A DNA stretch of 64,000 bases from Rikenella microfusus (GCA_020722565.1 DYKO01000007.1:1-64000); one strand, 5' to 3'; shown: positions 1-8,919, counted from the stretch's first letter. Notes: generated by a model not told the origin, from the letters alone. Translations and numbers: made by a program.

Positions 1-29
1 AAAAAGCTAATCTTTTGCCACTTTTATAT

Positions 30-206
30 CTATGCAAAATTTAAACAGGCTCTTAATAGCGAGTATAGCATCTCAAATCCAATAATAAATAGCCAAACCA
101 CTAAAAGATTATCGGCTACACCTTTATTGGGCTTTCGGTACACTAACAGAGCAGCAAACCAGGCCTGAATAAGACCTATGTGATATATAGGAAGTATCGT
201 ATTCAT
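30..206 (-). CDS. Small membrane-protein fragment, resembles N-terminus of membrane AraC-type regulators
   Basis: A 58-codon frame runs from an ATG to a TAG. The product is hydrophobic, with two likely membrane segments at about residues 5-22 and 34-52, joined by a short basic loop (YRKPNKG). The pattern GLIQAWFAALL ... ADNLLVVWLFIIG resembles the first helices of Bacteroidota regulators that carry a multi-helix membrane domain ahead of an AraC helix-turn-helix, proteins of roughly 350 residues. If so, this is a truncated or frameshifted remnant, because a stop ends it after two helices. A TAAATTTG box on the minus strand (268-275), matching the -7 element, lies about 60 bases upstream. It could instead be a stand-alone small membrane protein. 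The assignment is an inference from helix pattern only. Confidence 0.4.
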   Translation of the reverse strand: MNTILPIYHIGLIQAWFAALLVYRKPNKGVADNLLVVWLFIIGFEMLYSLLRACLNFA

Positions 207-314
207 TTCAACCTGCTGCTGTAAATGTAGAGAAAAAGATGGTAAAACAAAAATATCTGTTTGATGTCAAATTTATAAATCTTCTTACATTTCCTAATTC
301 GTGGTGTTTATTTC

Positions 315-1748
315 CTATGCATTTTCAATGATTTTGTTATCGCGAATAACATCATGAACAATATCCGGCAGGTTATTTCCTATGGTTTTTAGTACCTCTA
401 ATACCCTTTTATGACGAAATTTATTCTGTCCCAGTTCATTAATATGTTGAATAAATGCAACTTTCAATCCCTCGCTATTAGTAATACCCTCCATGTATTC
501 AGAAGCATGAAGGTAAAGCTGAATTATAGGAAGATACTGAGGTGTATTTTTCATTTGTTTTTCCTTGGTGACCAACTTATACCGACGTGCGAGTGAAACA
601 ATTTTTGAATATTTCTCACCATGAAACAAAGCATCAATATAAGTTGTAAAGAATAGGTGCCAGCGGAACTCAAAGATTTCATCTTTAAATCCATTAAGAA
701 ACACCTCTGCATATTCTATTGCCTTGCAGATCATTGCATTTGAAACTAATGTTTTGATATAGTAACAGGTGAATCCAATTTTATAGTAAAAGTTCCCAGA
801 TTTTTTTAGTTCAGAAAAAGAGGCTACCATAATGTCAAGCGCTTTTTGGTTTTTCCCCTGACGAAGCAGTACATCACAAACATTTATGAGATAGAACAAA
901 TAATCACTATTATGGTAACGAATCGAAAGGAAACCGTACTTTTCGGCTTCGTCGAGTTCGTTCAACTTAGAATGCATCATAGCCCTGTTGGCGTAGTAGT
1001 TGGCCAGTATTCTTTTGGAGTAAAAAACATCCTTTTTAAACTGCTGATCGAGATGCTGGTAAACCCGTTTAAGTTTATCAAACTCCCTGTTTGTATAGTA
1101 CAGAATAGTAAGCCGCACAACGGCTCTATAACGGGTATAACCATCAATTGCCTCGTTATAATAAATATCGGAAAACAGTTTTTCCCATGCCATAAACTCT
1201 TCAGCAACCCAAATCTTTTTAAAGATAACCTTTTCCTCTGCCTCATTCATTTTGTTGTTTAGCTGTTGGGAGTTAAAGTAATTGGTTTTGTACTGCTCCA
1301 AGTACTCCGATACTAGGGCATAATTGCGGTGACGGTTGCGAACAATCAAATAGTCACGGTAGTGCTGCAGAACCCTAAAAAATTTCATAAAGTAGTAGCT
1401 GGTTGGAATTACTCTCTCTATGTTTTTAAGCAGTTCAACCTCTTGGTTGGATTGGATTGAGTCGTTCATTATAGATTTTTCAATCTCACTTAACCAATCG
1501 TAAAAAATGTCAACATCTATTTTTTGAAGATTTTCCTGAATCCAGTTTTTCATGTAGGAATAGGTCCGTTTATCGATTGTTTTATCAAAGGGTAAGCAGT
1601 TATTAGGGTTTATAGAGTTATAGTGTAATAAATTCAGAAGTTTTAAATTTTGAGACTTTTGAAATTGTTGTATGGATAATAAATAATCTAATTCATGCGG
1701 ATAAAGTTCCGAACAAAATGCTTCAAAAGCGGCTAATTTAGTTTTCAT
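315..1748 (-). CDS. Hypothetical TPR-like helical protein, 477 aa
   Basis: This is a soluble, strongly helical protein with no signal peptide or membrane segment. From about residue 200 to 400 the sequence falls into helix pairs rich in Tyr/Phe, Leu and Ala, for example YYANRAMMHSKLNELDEAEK, which is the spacing of a tetratricopeptide motif. The N-terminal 190 residues are also helical but show no family I recognise. It is a single gene, preceded by a terminator that closes the upstream operon, so it is probably transcribed alone. A scaffold or regulatory role is possible for a TPR protein, but nothing here fixes it. The downstream neighbour is the small membrane fragment at 30-206. Confidence 0.75.
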   Translation of the reverse strand: MKTKLAAFEAFCSELYPHELDYLLSIQQFQKSQNLKLLNLLHYNSINPNNCLPFDKTIDKRTYSYMKNWIQENLQKIDVDIFYDWLSEIEKSIMNDSIQSNQEVELLKNIERVIPTSYYFMKFFRVLQHYRDYLIVRNRHRNYALVSEYLEQYKTNYFNSQQLNNKMNEAEEKVIFKKIWVAEEFMAWEKLFSDIYYNEAIDGYTRYRAVVRLTILYYTNREFDKLKRVYQHLDQQFKKDVFYSKRILANYYANRAMMHSKLNELDEAEKYGFLSIRYHNSDYLFYLINVCDVLLRQGKNQKALDIMVASFSELKKSGNFYYKIGFTCYYIKTLVSNAMICKAIEYAEVFLNGFKDEIFEFRWHLFFTTYIDALFHGEKYSKIVSLARRYKLVTKEKQMKNTPQYLPIIQLYLHASEYMEGITNSEGLKVAFIQHINELGQNKFRHKRVLEVLKTIGNNLPDIVHDVIRDNKIIENA

Positions 1749-1778
1749 GTTGCTTATAGTAATTTATTGCAATTTATT

Positions 1779-1805
1779 AAAAAACCGGCTTTAAGCCGGT
1801 TTTTA
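1779..1805 (-). terminator. Rho-independent terminator after the 4771-1816 operon
   Basis: A near-perfect inverted repeat (AAAACCGGCTT / AAGCCGGTTTT) sits directly after the stop of the SpoIIAA-like gene and is followed on the minus strand by a T run. The structure is symmetric, but no plus-strand gene ends here, so its job is to end the minus-strand operon. Confidence 0.8.
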
Positions 1806-1815
1806 TAATCTTAAT

Positions 1816-2211
1816 TTATATTTTCTTTAACCATTCTAAAGCCTCATTCTCGTTCTTGAAAAACCTTGAAGTGAATTTTCTTGGATCTCTCTTTGCCATA
1901 ATATTCTTTACAGCAAAAGTAATAAAAGGGTCATCATTTGTTAGCACTGCTGAACATCTGCATCCTATTTCTTGAGCCTTTGGGAGCCACTCTTCATTAA
2001 GCCACTTTTGATCCTCAACAGAAAAAACCTTGGCTTCAGTATTATCGGTTAGGATCTTAACAATAGAGTGTTCCTTCATTAAATCAAGGGCAAGATTGCA
2101 AGCGCTGCGAAACTCATCACTGGGAGGCAGTCCTACCCATTTTATTTTAAGGCATGGGACCTCCTTAATGATTAATATGGTACAATGATTACATACTTTT
2201 ATGTTTTCCAT
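1816..2211 (-). CDS. SpoIIAA/STAS-like protein, 131 aa
   Basis: The small soluble product has alternating strands and helices, with the pattern ILTDNTEAKVFSVEDQKWL and a C-terminal FFKNENEALEWLKK. That ending is typical of SpoIIAA-like (STAS-fold) proteins of Bacteroidota, in which a short amphipathic helix closes the domain. No catalytic residues are expected in this family; members bind partners or lipids. It is the last gene of a three-gene operon, 7 bp after the alpha/beta-hydrolase gene, and is followed by a clear terminator. The N-terminus contains CNHC, which is not a usual part of the fold and may be incidental. Function is unknown; the fold assignment is moderately secure. Confidence 0.65.
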   Translation of the reverse strand: MENIKVCNHCTILIIKEVPCLKIKWVGLPPSDEFRSACNLALDLMKEHSIVKILTDNTEAKVFSVEDQKWLNEEWLPKAQEIGCRCSAVLTNDDPFITFAVKNIMAKRDPRKFTSRFFKNENEALEWLKKI

Positions 2212-2218
2212 TTTTACC

Positions 2219-3169
2219 CTATTTCAAAAACTCCCTAACTTCCGAATTAAAAACCTCTGTTTTTTCAAACATCAAAAAGTGACCACATTTTGGCACCATT
2301 ACCAATTTGCTGTTAGAAATTTTAGATGCCCCGTATTGAGCAATATCAATTGTTCTTCCGGGGTTAAGGTACCGGTTAGGAATTAGGTTGTCGTTCTCGC
2401 CAAAGAATATGAGTGTGGGAACTTTAATATCACCTAAATACGCTATAACCGGTTCATCGATCATTCCCTTAACCGATTGAACTACGGCATAGCAATAGCC
2501 ATCGAAATCGATAGCCTTGCGCATACGAAGCCTATCGGTTATCATAAATTCGACCTCCTTAGGAACCCTGTAAAAATTTGTTGCCAAATTATTCTGTATT
2601 GCCTCTGCCGTGGTAAACTTCACGCCTTTAGGTGTCATAACATCCCGAAACCATTGTTTTTGGCCAGCAGTAAAGCGTTCAAAACCAGCAGGAACAACCA
2701 GAATAAGCCCCTCTACAATATCGGGGTAAATTAGTGCGGTAGTGATTGAAATCTGCCCACCCATGGAGTGACCTGCCAGGTAAACCCTCTTCAGCCCTAA
2801 CTCCCCAACAAATTCCTTAATCACACCAGCATAGTATGACATGAGCCCGGAATGGGGTTCCTTAGTTGATTTTCCATATCCCGGAAGATCAATGACTATA
2901 CAATGATAATGTTTACCCAGTTCTTCGAAATTCCTGCTCCATGCTGGTGCATAACTTCCCAACCCATGAATAAAAATTATCGTTTTATCTCCACTGCCTA
3001 ACTCAGCATAGGCAATGGTGTGTCCATCGTTAGGCAGGTGAATTTTCTTTACAGGAAATGGATATTGCAAATCGTCCATTTTACTTAAATCGCCTAAACC
3101 CTTATAGGGTGAGCTGCAGCCTGAAAACATAATGAATGCCAGGATTGCAAAACTTACAATTCTCATCAT
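2219..3169 (-). CDS. Alpha/beta-hydrolase lipoprotein
   Basis: An N-terminal hydrophobic segment ends in the lipobox FSGC, with Cys18 as the lipidation site, so the enzyme should be membrane-anchored on the periplasmic side. The alpha/beta-hydrolase fold is shown by the oxyanion motif HGLGSYAPAW (about 68-77), the nucleophile elbow GHSMGG with Ser135, an acid in GENDNL (Asp260) and the His in CGHF (His297). The triad is complete and the length (316) is normal. The substrate cannot be read; esterase or lipase activity is most likely. It lies 9 bp after the outer-membrane barrel gene and 7 bp before the SpoIIAA-like gene, so the three are co-transcribed. This suggests a joint role at the envelope, which is inference. 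Confidence 0.85.
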   Translation of the reverse strand: MMRIVSFAILAFIMFSGCSSPYKGLGDLSKMDDLQYPFPVKKIHLPNDGHTIAYAELGSGDKTIIFIHGLGSYAPAWSRNFEELGKHYHCIVIDLPGYGKSTKEPHSGLMSYYAGVIKEFVGELGLKRVYLAGHSMGGQISITTALIYPDIVEGLILVVPAGFERFTAGQKQWFRDVMTPKGVKFTTAEAIQNNLATNFYRVPKEVEFMITDRLRMRKAIDFDGYCYAVVQSVKGMIDEPVIAYLGDIKVPTLIFFGENDNLIPNRYLNPGRTIDIAQYGASKISNSKLVMVPKCGHFLMFEKTEVFNSEVREFLK

Positions 3170-3178
3170 TGATTATAG

Positions 3179-4771
3179 TTAAAACATTAACCATTTAAAC
3201 ACCAGAAAGGCAGTCCATGGATTAGCGGGACGAGCATCAACACCTCCATTTATAGGACTTCCATGGGAATTTTCCTGACTATCGTAGAAATCACCTAATT
3301 TAAGGTAAGCCCCATGTAATTCAAGGCTCATAAAGGGGCCAAAGTTATATATTAGGGTACCGTTAACCTCTGCCCCCATAAAGAACCCTCCATCACTTGG
3401 CTGAATATTAGCAAGCGCAAAAGCGCCCCCAATTTTAGCATTAAAACGGTTAGGAACAATTCCGCGTGAAAAAGTTAGGGTTCCAGCAGTAAGACCATAC
3501 CCCATGTTAGAGATATCACAAATTGCGGGTGTAAATCGGTTTACAACATTTGCGTGCGGCATTAGTATGTAAGCCCCACTACTAATAAAAATATTACCGG
3601 GCGAAGCCCACTGGTTACCAGTAATTACTCCTGAGTACCTGCCATCTTTCAAACCATCGGCATCGCCGGTAGAATATAGCAAATCAAGAGTAACCACATC
3701 GGCAAGGGTTTGCCCATATCGGTAGGATGCCCTTAAGTTTGCTGCCATACCAAAAAAATCGTTTACCTTTGTCCAATCGGTTTGCGATATGGCTTTATTT
3801 TCAAGCGTATCGGCCCGACCAATGTTGAAGTTAACAAAACCAGTTATCATCCAGGGATCGAGCCAATGCTCGGTATTCCTACCAAAGAAAGTTCCCAGCC
3901 AGTAGATATTGGCTCTATAGGAAACATCACCGTAACGAAAGAAATAGGTTCCATTGTAAGAGGAAAGCAGGGAGTTTAAGCCCTGTCCAAGAATGGATAC
4001 CCCACCCTTTCCAGAGGCTCGGTCACGTAACCAGTAAGCCGATAGTCCCCATTTCCATGTGCGGCTTATATCCTTTTCGCCGGTTAGCTCAAAAAGGGAA
4101 ACATCATCGTCCTGTTCGGTAGCATTCTCGTAAAGCTGATAGTAACCCGCTTTGATTCGGGAAAAGTCCCAATCCTTCCGAACCGATAACCCAACCCCAT
4201 CGGTTCCCCAGTATGCTAAACGGTAACCGGTAGTGGACATTTTGTCAAATAAGGTTCGGTAGGGATTGTATGGTGTATCAAATAGGCGCTGAAGACCAAG
4301 ATTTATGAACCAGCCCTTCGATGGATTTAATTCGATCTCAATATTTTGTGTTTGGAGGTTTACTTGGTCAGCAGAAATGCCAGAACCAATGTTGCCCCCA
4401 ACGCCATAAGCCGCATCACCCCAGGTCCAGTCAATTTCAAAAGAGGCTCTTAGTAGTGCTTTACCATTAAATAGTTTGGGTTGATAAATAAAAAAAGGAA
4501 TCAACCTTTGCTCAAAGTATCTTGATGTTAGTGAATCGCTTGTGGTAGTAGTATTGCCCCCAAATAATCTACCCACAACCTGTCCTTTAAGGAATTCGCT
4601 TTGGGCATACATGTTCGATGCCACTCCCTGGTTGATAAAAAAGGCAAAGAACTGCAATTCCTTATCGGCCTTTTCTGGGATCTCCTTAGAAAAATACTGG
4701 TTAGTAGGTATTTGTCCACAAACCTCCCAAACCAGCATTGTTAGCATCGCTATTACAGTTAATTTTCTCAT
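3179..4771 (-). CDS. Outer-membrane beta-barrel protein, 530 aa
   Basis: A signal peptide (hydrophobic core about residues 5-16, cleavage near CGQ) leads into a long run of alternating polar and aromatic beta-strands, for example NIYWLGTFFG and AKIGGAFALANI. The chain ends in Phe after FKWLMF, the C-terminal aromatic signature used by the Bam machinery for barrel insertion. The barrel may have about 16-18 strands by length. It resembles large porin- or alginate-export-like barrels, but I cannot name the family. It is first in the operon with the alpha/beta-hydrolase and SpoIIAA-like genes, which may hint at import of an ester or lipid handled by the hydrolase; that link is inference. Confidence 0.7.
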   Translation of the reverse strand: MRKLTVIAMLTMLVWEVCGQIPTNQYFSKEIPEKADKELQFFAFFINQGVASNMYAQSEFLKGQVVGRLFGGNTTTTSDSLTSRYFEQRLIPFFIYQPKLFNGKALLRASFEIDWTWGDAAYGVGGNIGSGISADQVNLQTQNIEIELNPSKGWFINLGLQRLFDTPYNPYRTLFDKMSTTGYRLAYWGTDGVGLSVRKDWDFSRIKAGYYQLYENATEQDDDVSLFELTGEKDISRTWKWGLSAYWLRDRASGKGGVSILGQGLNSLLSSYNGTYFFRYGDVSYRANIYWLGTFFGRNTEHWLDPWMITGFVNFNIGRADTLENKAISQTDWTKVNDFFGMAANLRASYRYGQTLADVVTLDLLYSTGDADGLKDGRYSGVITGNQWASPGNIFISSGAYILMPHANVVNRFTPAICDISNMGYGLTAGTLTFSRGIVPNRFNAKIGGAFALANIQPSDGGFFMGAEVNGTLIYNFGPFMSLELHGAYLKLGDFYDSQENSHGSPINGGVDARPANPWTAFLVFKWLMF

Positions 4772-4814
4772 CTGAACTTTTAATGTTCAAGGTTTGATAA
4801 AAGTTGAAAATTTT

Positions 4815-4847
4815 AAAAAAGGAGACCTGCGACACTTGCAAGCCTCC
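4815..4847 (-). terminator. Rho-independent terminator of the lipocalin-like lipoprotein gene
   Basis: On the minus strand a 10-bp stem (GGAGGCTTGC with GCAGGTCTCC, two G-U pairs) and a 7-base loop are followed at once by six T residues. The stem starts within 2 bases of the stop codon of the gene ending at 4849. Confidence 0.75.
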
Positions 4848-4848
4848 C

Positions 4849-5364
4849 TTATAAACTCCTAGCGATTTTTTTTATGTATTTCTGAATGTTGATAGTGCCA
4901 TAAGCTCCGTTACTGGTGCTTCCAAAGCCACCCTGAGCAGTTGGAGGGGTTACCCCCTGAATGGGAGGCTCAGTCTGAGCAACTTCGTACTGGATAACGT
5001 AGGGATTCTTAGTTGCATCAATCTCAAAGATTCCCACACTGGTTAACGATGTTGGAGAGCTCTGGTTAAGGGTAATGTTCCAGATATTTCCCACACCCGA
5101 TTTGGTTTGTACATAGGTACCAGTTAATGTAGTTTTAGCCCCTTGACTGAACGATTCAACCAAATAGGTGTTATCGTTATTAAATTTTGCATAAATTGAG
5201 TCAATTCCCAAATTTGCTAAAAGGGGCGCAATGTTACTGCCAGAGGAGTACCATTCTCCAACAATTCCAATTTTTTGTGGGTCGGTGGAACTATCGTCAT
5301 CACTCTTCTCGCATGCTGCAAATGCCACTGAAAAAATCATGGCCATAAAAAGTAACTTTTTCAT
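4849..5364 (-). CDS. Lipocalin-like lipoprotein, 171 aa
   Basis: The N-terminus is a lipoprotein signal peptide ending in FAAC (Cys18), followed by an acidic linker (EKSDDDSSTD) that is common in surface or outer-membrane-directed lipoproteins of this phylum. The mature part begins GIVGEWYSSG and continues with short beta-strands (FNNDNTYLVE, LTGTYVQ, GIFEIDATKNPYVIQYE), the pattern of lipocalin-like domains in Bacteroidota. No ligand can be inferred. It is a single gene with its own terminator. A 15-base palindrome (5376-5390) lies 12 bases before the start and could be an operator, but this is weak. Confidence 0.7.
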   Translation of the reverse strand: MKKLLFMAMIFSVAFAACEKSDDDSSTDPQKIGIVGEWYSSGSNIAPLLANLGIDSIYAKFNNDNTYLVESFSQGAKTTLTGTYVQTKSGVGNIWNITLNQSSPTSLTSVGIFEIDATKNPYVIQYEVAQTEPPIQGVTPPTAQGGFGSTSNGAYGTINIQKYIKKIARSL

Positions 5365-5554
5365 TTTCGTAAAATTTAAGTTAAACTTAAGATGGTGTTT
5401 ATTTTAACCGCAATTAACACAATCAGCATTAATAACGTCAACATTAACAATAAATAACATTGGTTGACTAATAGTACTAGTAATCAAAACCAATATTTTA
5501 TTACATTATATATCTACATGTTAACAAATACAAACATCATCACGACCACCAAAC

Positions 5555-6571
5555 CTATCCCCAACGTATCACATTTGCTCCCCAAGCATAGCCAATTCCA
5601 GCAGCAATCATAGATATTATAGTTCCCCTTTTAATTTTCCCGCTCTTAATGCCAAGATGTATCGATAAAATTTGATCAACCTGTCCCATGTGTCCATAAT
5701 TCTCAAGGTAAATGGTTTGATCCATAGTTAAACCTAGTTCTTGAAGCATGTATTCATACATTGAGCGTTTAAAATGGAGACTGGCTAAATAGCTTAATTT
5801 ATCTATATCGATTCCCGATTTTTTGAATGCCATGTTAATACATTGCATCCAGTTCGACATTGATACCTCGTTGAGTCGTTCTTTCATGTGCTTTTCGTTA
5901 AATACCCTAAGCGATTTGTAGGCAATCTGGGCATTTTCTGTGGTAATTGGGTTACAGGTTCCACCGAACTCAACCCCCACATCGCGTGCAAGAGAGCCAT
6001 CGGTCATGATATGTGTCCCCAGCAAAACATTTTTCCCATAGTTGCGTTGCATTATTAGGGCACCAGCACCAGCCGATAAATTGTACATAAAAGATACGGC
6101 AGGATCCTTAAAGTCTATAAAATCGCCATTTCGATAACCTCCCACAATCATAACAGTTTGAATATCGGAGTCTGATAGCATCATATCCTTGGCTATTTTC
6201 ATGGCTGCCACGGTTGTACCACAACGCTGTTGAACATCTATTGCCCATGCGTTCTTGGCACCAATCTGCTCTTGAATATATATACCGGATGTAGTAAGGG
6301 GGTATTCCTTCCACTCCTCACCAATACATAGTATCAGGTCGATAGAAGCCGGATCAACGCCTGTATTGGCAAGGCAATCCTTTGCTGCGCGTACCCCCAT
6401 TTCCTGTGTACCATCCTCGGGCCCGGGCACTACAATTGATTTGATCCCTAACTTTTCAATGATAGCGTCTTCGCTCCAGGGTCCTCCTGTGGCCTCACTT
6501 ATCTCATGCGCCGTCATTCGCCCTTCGGGAATGTATATTCCGGTACCTACTATTCCAACATGAGTATTCAT
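5555..6571 (-). CDS. KAS III (FabH)-like condensing enzyme, His-containing paralogue
   Basis: The product is a thiolase-fold protein of 338 residues, the usual KAS III length. The nucleophile region reads QQRCGTT with Cys117. A likely catalytic His is in SLHFKRS (His266). The place of the third FabH residue (Asn274 in E. coli) reads NYGHMG, so a His (294) appears to stand where Asn is usual. The C-terminus (AAGIGYAWGANVIRW) matches the end of the KAS III fold. It is the last gene of the six-gene acyl-CoA cluster, 17 bp after its divergent paralogue. Its setting with thiolase, SDR and CoA-transferase suggests work on short acyl-CoA substrates rather than housekeeping fatty-acid initiation. Substrate is unknown. 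Confidence 0.8.
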   Translation of the reverse strand: MNTHVGIVGTGIYIPEGRMTAHEISEATGGPWSEDAIIEKLGIKSIVVPGPEDGTQEMGVRAAKDCLANTGVDPASIDLILCIGEEWKEYPLTTSGIYIQEQIGAKNAWAIDVQQRCGTTVAAMKIAKDMMLSDSDIQTVMIVGGYRNGDFIDFKDPAVSFMYNLSAGAGALIMQRNYGKNVLLGTHIMTDGSLARDVGVEFGGTCNPITTENAQIAYKSLRVFNEKHMKERLNEVSMSNWMQCINMAFKKSGIDIDKLSYLASLHFKRSMYEYMLQELGLTMDQTIYLENYGHMGQVDQILSIHLGIKSGKIKRGTIISMIAAGIGYAWGANVIRWG

Positions 6572-6588
6572 AAGTAATTCGTAAGGAT

Positions 6589-7596
6589 TTAATAAGCAAA
6601 AAGATTACTTCCAACGACTAATCCAGCGCCCGAAGCGATGAAAACCACCCTATTCCCCCGTTTAACACGCCCTTCTATAATAGCACTATGAAATGCCATT
6701 GGAACACAACCTGAACCGGTATAACCAAATCTATCCATAACACAAGTGGTCTTTCCCATTGGCTGCCTTAGCTGCTCCATCACCTTAACTATAACCGAAC
6801 GGTTTATCTGAGTAAAGACAAAATGGTCAATATCATCAGTAGTTAAATTATTATCGGAGAGGAGCTTATTAGCTACCATAGGCCAGAGCCGTACGTTTCG
6901 GTCGCCGGGTAGTGGCTTTAAATTTTGAAGTCCAAACTCGTTTGAACTTAGTTTTTCATGGGTTATTGGATTTCGGCTACCCCCTGAGTAAATACCAATA
7001 AAATCCCACTGGGTACCATCGGTCAGATGCTGGCCTGCAATATAACCTGAAGTTCCGGAGTTGTCTTTTTCCAACAAAAATGCTCCTGCTCCATCGGCAA
7101 AAATGGAATATCCAAAGGCGTCATCAGGTCGAATAAACGCTGGCATGTTATATACGCCTATAACCAAAGCGTATTTTATGAGAGGTGAACCATTAAGTAT
7201 TTTTACAACCGTATCGAAGGCAATGGAAAAACTGGCGCACGATGCATTTACATCAAAAGCAGTTGACCAGCACTCCTTTTGCTGAATACGTCCCTGTACA
7301 ACGATTGCTGTAGCAGGAGAGATAAATTCGGGGGTATCGGTAGCCACAACAATAATCCCAACTTCATTTGGATCGATACCAGCGCTTGCAATTGCATTTA
7401 ATGCAGCTTTTGTGGCAAAATCGGCTGTGGTCTCTTTTAATCCTCTTAGGTGAGCGATGTGGCGCTTGAAAATACCAATTTTTTGTTCGGTTTTTTCCGC
7501 ATCAAATTCAATACCCGCCAGTTTTTTTAGTTCATTATTATCAATTGGCCCACCTGGAACATATATTCCTGTGGATTTAATTTTAATTGGAATCAT
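6589..7596 (-). CDS. KAS III (FabH)-like condensing enzyme lacking the canonical His and Asn
   Basis: This 335-residue protein has the KAS III fold: N-terminal STGIYVPGG, nucleophile motif NASCAS (Cys120), and a C-terminal SGAGLVVGSN. Aligned by eye to FabH, the His of the PHQAN motif is replaced by Thr262 (FTQINRS), and the Asn of GNTSAAS by Tyr292 (FGYTGSG). Cys plus His plus Asn is needed for decarboxylative condensation in FabH, so this protein may transfer an acyl group, use a different chemistry, or act as partner of the adjacent paralogue. It lies 12 bp downstream of the CoA-transferase gene. The loss of two catalytic residues is seen directly; its meaning is inference. Confidence 0.8.
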   Translation of the reverse strand: MIPIKIKSTGIYVPGGPIDNNELKKLAGIEFDAEKTEQKIGIFKRHIAHLRGLKETTADFATKAALNAIASAGIDPNEVGIIVVATDTPEFISPATAIVVQGRIQQKECWSTAFDVNASCASFSIAFDTVVKILNGSPLIKYALVIGVYNMPAFIRPDDAFGYSIFADGAGAFLLEKDNSGTSGYIAGQHLTDGTQWDFIGIYSGGSRNPITHEKLSSNEFGLQNLKPLPGDRNVRLWPMVANKLLSDNNLTTDDIDHFVFTQINRSVIVKVMEQLRQPMGKTTCVMDRFGYTGSGCVPMAFHSAIIEGRVKRGNRVVFIASGAGLVVGSNLFAY

Positions 7597-7608
7597 GGCT
7601 TATACTGC

Positions 7609-8919
7609 TTAGATGTATCCCATTTGTTTTGCCTTCTCGGTAAGTTCATCACGGAACTTGGGGTGCGCAATAGAAATTAGAGCACGAGTTCGTTCTTTGA
7701 CTGTAAGCCCGGTTAACCGAGCAAATCCCCATTCTGTTACCACATAATCGGTATGGCTACGATGCAGTGTTACTGCAGTTCCCTCAGGGAGTGTGGAAAC
7801 AATGGTTGAAATTTCTCCATTGCGAGCAGTTGAGCGACAGGCAATAATGGATTTCCCCAAACCATCGAATCCTTCAATTGCGCCTTCAGCTGTATCGGTT
7901 TGACCACCTGTCCCGGAATACTGATTGATTCCTATTGATTCACTAGCGACCTGTCCAGTAAAATCAACCATGATACAAGTGTTAATAGAAACCATTTTTG
8001 AGTTCTTGCGAACAACACAGGGATCGTTGACATACCGTCCTCTTAGAAATTCAACAGATGGGTTGTTATCGAGCCAGCGGTAAAGTTTTTCCGAACCCAT
8101 GGCAAAAGTGCATATAAACTTACCATTATGCAGCGTTTTCCTTTTATTTGTAATCACTCCTAATTCGTACAGTTCCATCATAGAATCGACAAGCATTTCG
8201 GTATGAACACCAAGGTCCTTCTTATTTCGAAGCGAAAGAGCAGCGGCATTTGGAATTTCTCCAATTCCTAACTGTATGGTAGATCCGTCCTCAACCAATT
8301 CAGCAATGTGTTCACCAATACGCATAGCTTCTTCATCGGGCTGAGGAGATGGAAGCCTAGGCGGTAGCTGGGAGTGCTCAACAAAGTAATCCACATCGGT
8401 AATGTGTACATGGGTATCGCCAAAGGTACGGGGTAGCTGATCGTTTACCTCCAGCACTACAACCTCAGCGGCTTCAAGAATATCCTTCTCATAGGTAACC
8501 CCGAGAGATAGTGAAACAAATCCTTTCTCATCGGGAGGTGTGCAGGTGCCCACAAACATGTGCGGACGGCGAACCTTAAGCCTATCGGTGGCCGCCCGGT
8601 GCAACATGTTCGGGACATAGGACACGGTTCCCGTTTTCTCCTTAATGGCTTGACGTGAGCCCGGCGCGTGAAACCAGCTGCACAACTCAAAATGCTCCTT
8701 CATTTCGGGTTTCATGTAAAAATCGTATGGCTTCATGGTAAGAACGGAGAACACCTTTACATCTTTTACCCTATCCTTGGCCAGATGGAACCTACTCATG
8801 CATCCCTGAGGCTCAGATGCACACTGTGCAACTATAATATCGCTATAGCTTTTTATCAGGTCAGCTACCCGCTCAGGGGTAATTAACTTACTTCTATAAA
8901 TATCTCTATAACTGCTCAT
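7609..8919 (-). CDS. Acetyl-CoA hydrolase/CoA-transferase family (4-hydroxybutyrate CoA-transferase-like)
   Basis: The 436-residue length and motifs (GTCTPPD, IQLGIGEIPNA, LGVHTEM, VDFTGQVASES, QYSGTGGQTD) mark the acetyl-CoA hydrolase/transferase family. Glu241 in HTEM is the probable catalytic glutamate that forms the enzyme-CoA thioester. Such enzymes move CoA between acetyl-CoA and short acids such as butyrate, 4-hydroxybutyrate or acetoacetate. It is cytosolic. It sits 5 bp downstream of the sodium symporter gene and 12 bp upstream of the first KAS III gene, so transport and activation of the same acid is a natural reading (inference). The exact acid cannot be told from sequence. Confidence 0.85.
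   Translation of the reverse strand: MSSYRDIYRSKLITPERVADLIKSYSDIIVAQCASEPQGCMSRFHLAKDRVKDVKVFSVLTMKPYDFYMKPEMKEHFELCSWFHAPGSRQAIKEKTGTVSYVPNMLHRAATDRLKVRRPHMFVGTCTPPDEKGFVSLSLGVTYEKDILEAAEVVVLEVNDQLPRTFGDTHVHITDVDYFVEHSQLPPRLPSPQPDEEAMRIGEHIAELVEDGSTIQLGIGEIPNAAALSLRNKKDLGVHTEMLVDSMMELYELGVITNKRKTLHNGKFICTFAMGSEKLYRWLDNNPSVEFLRGRYVNDPCVVRKNSKMVSINTCIMVDFTGQVASESIGINQYSGTGGQTDTAEGAIEGFDGLGKSIIACRSTARNGEISTIVSTLPEGTAVTLHRSHTDYVVTEWGFARLTGLTVKERTRALISIAHPKFRDELTEKAKQMGYI

Noticed and set aside
846-1262. 138-residue plus-strand frame
   Set aside because: It lies antisense inside the TPR-like gene at 315-1748 and shows no domain pattern.
5376-5390. TTAAGTTAAACTTAA palindrome upstream of the lipocalin-like gene
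   Set aside because: It is a low-complexity A/T palindrome in an AT-rich gap and could arise by chance; not enough to call an operator.
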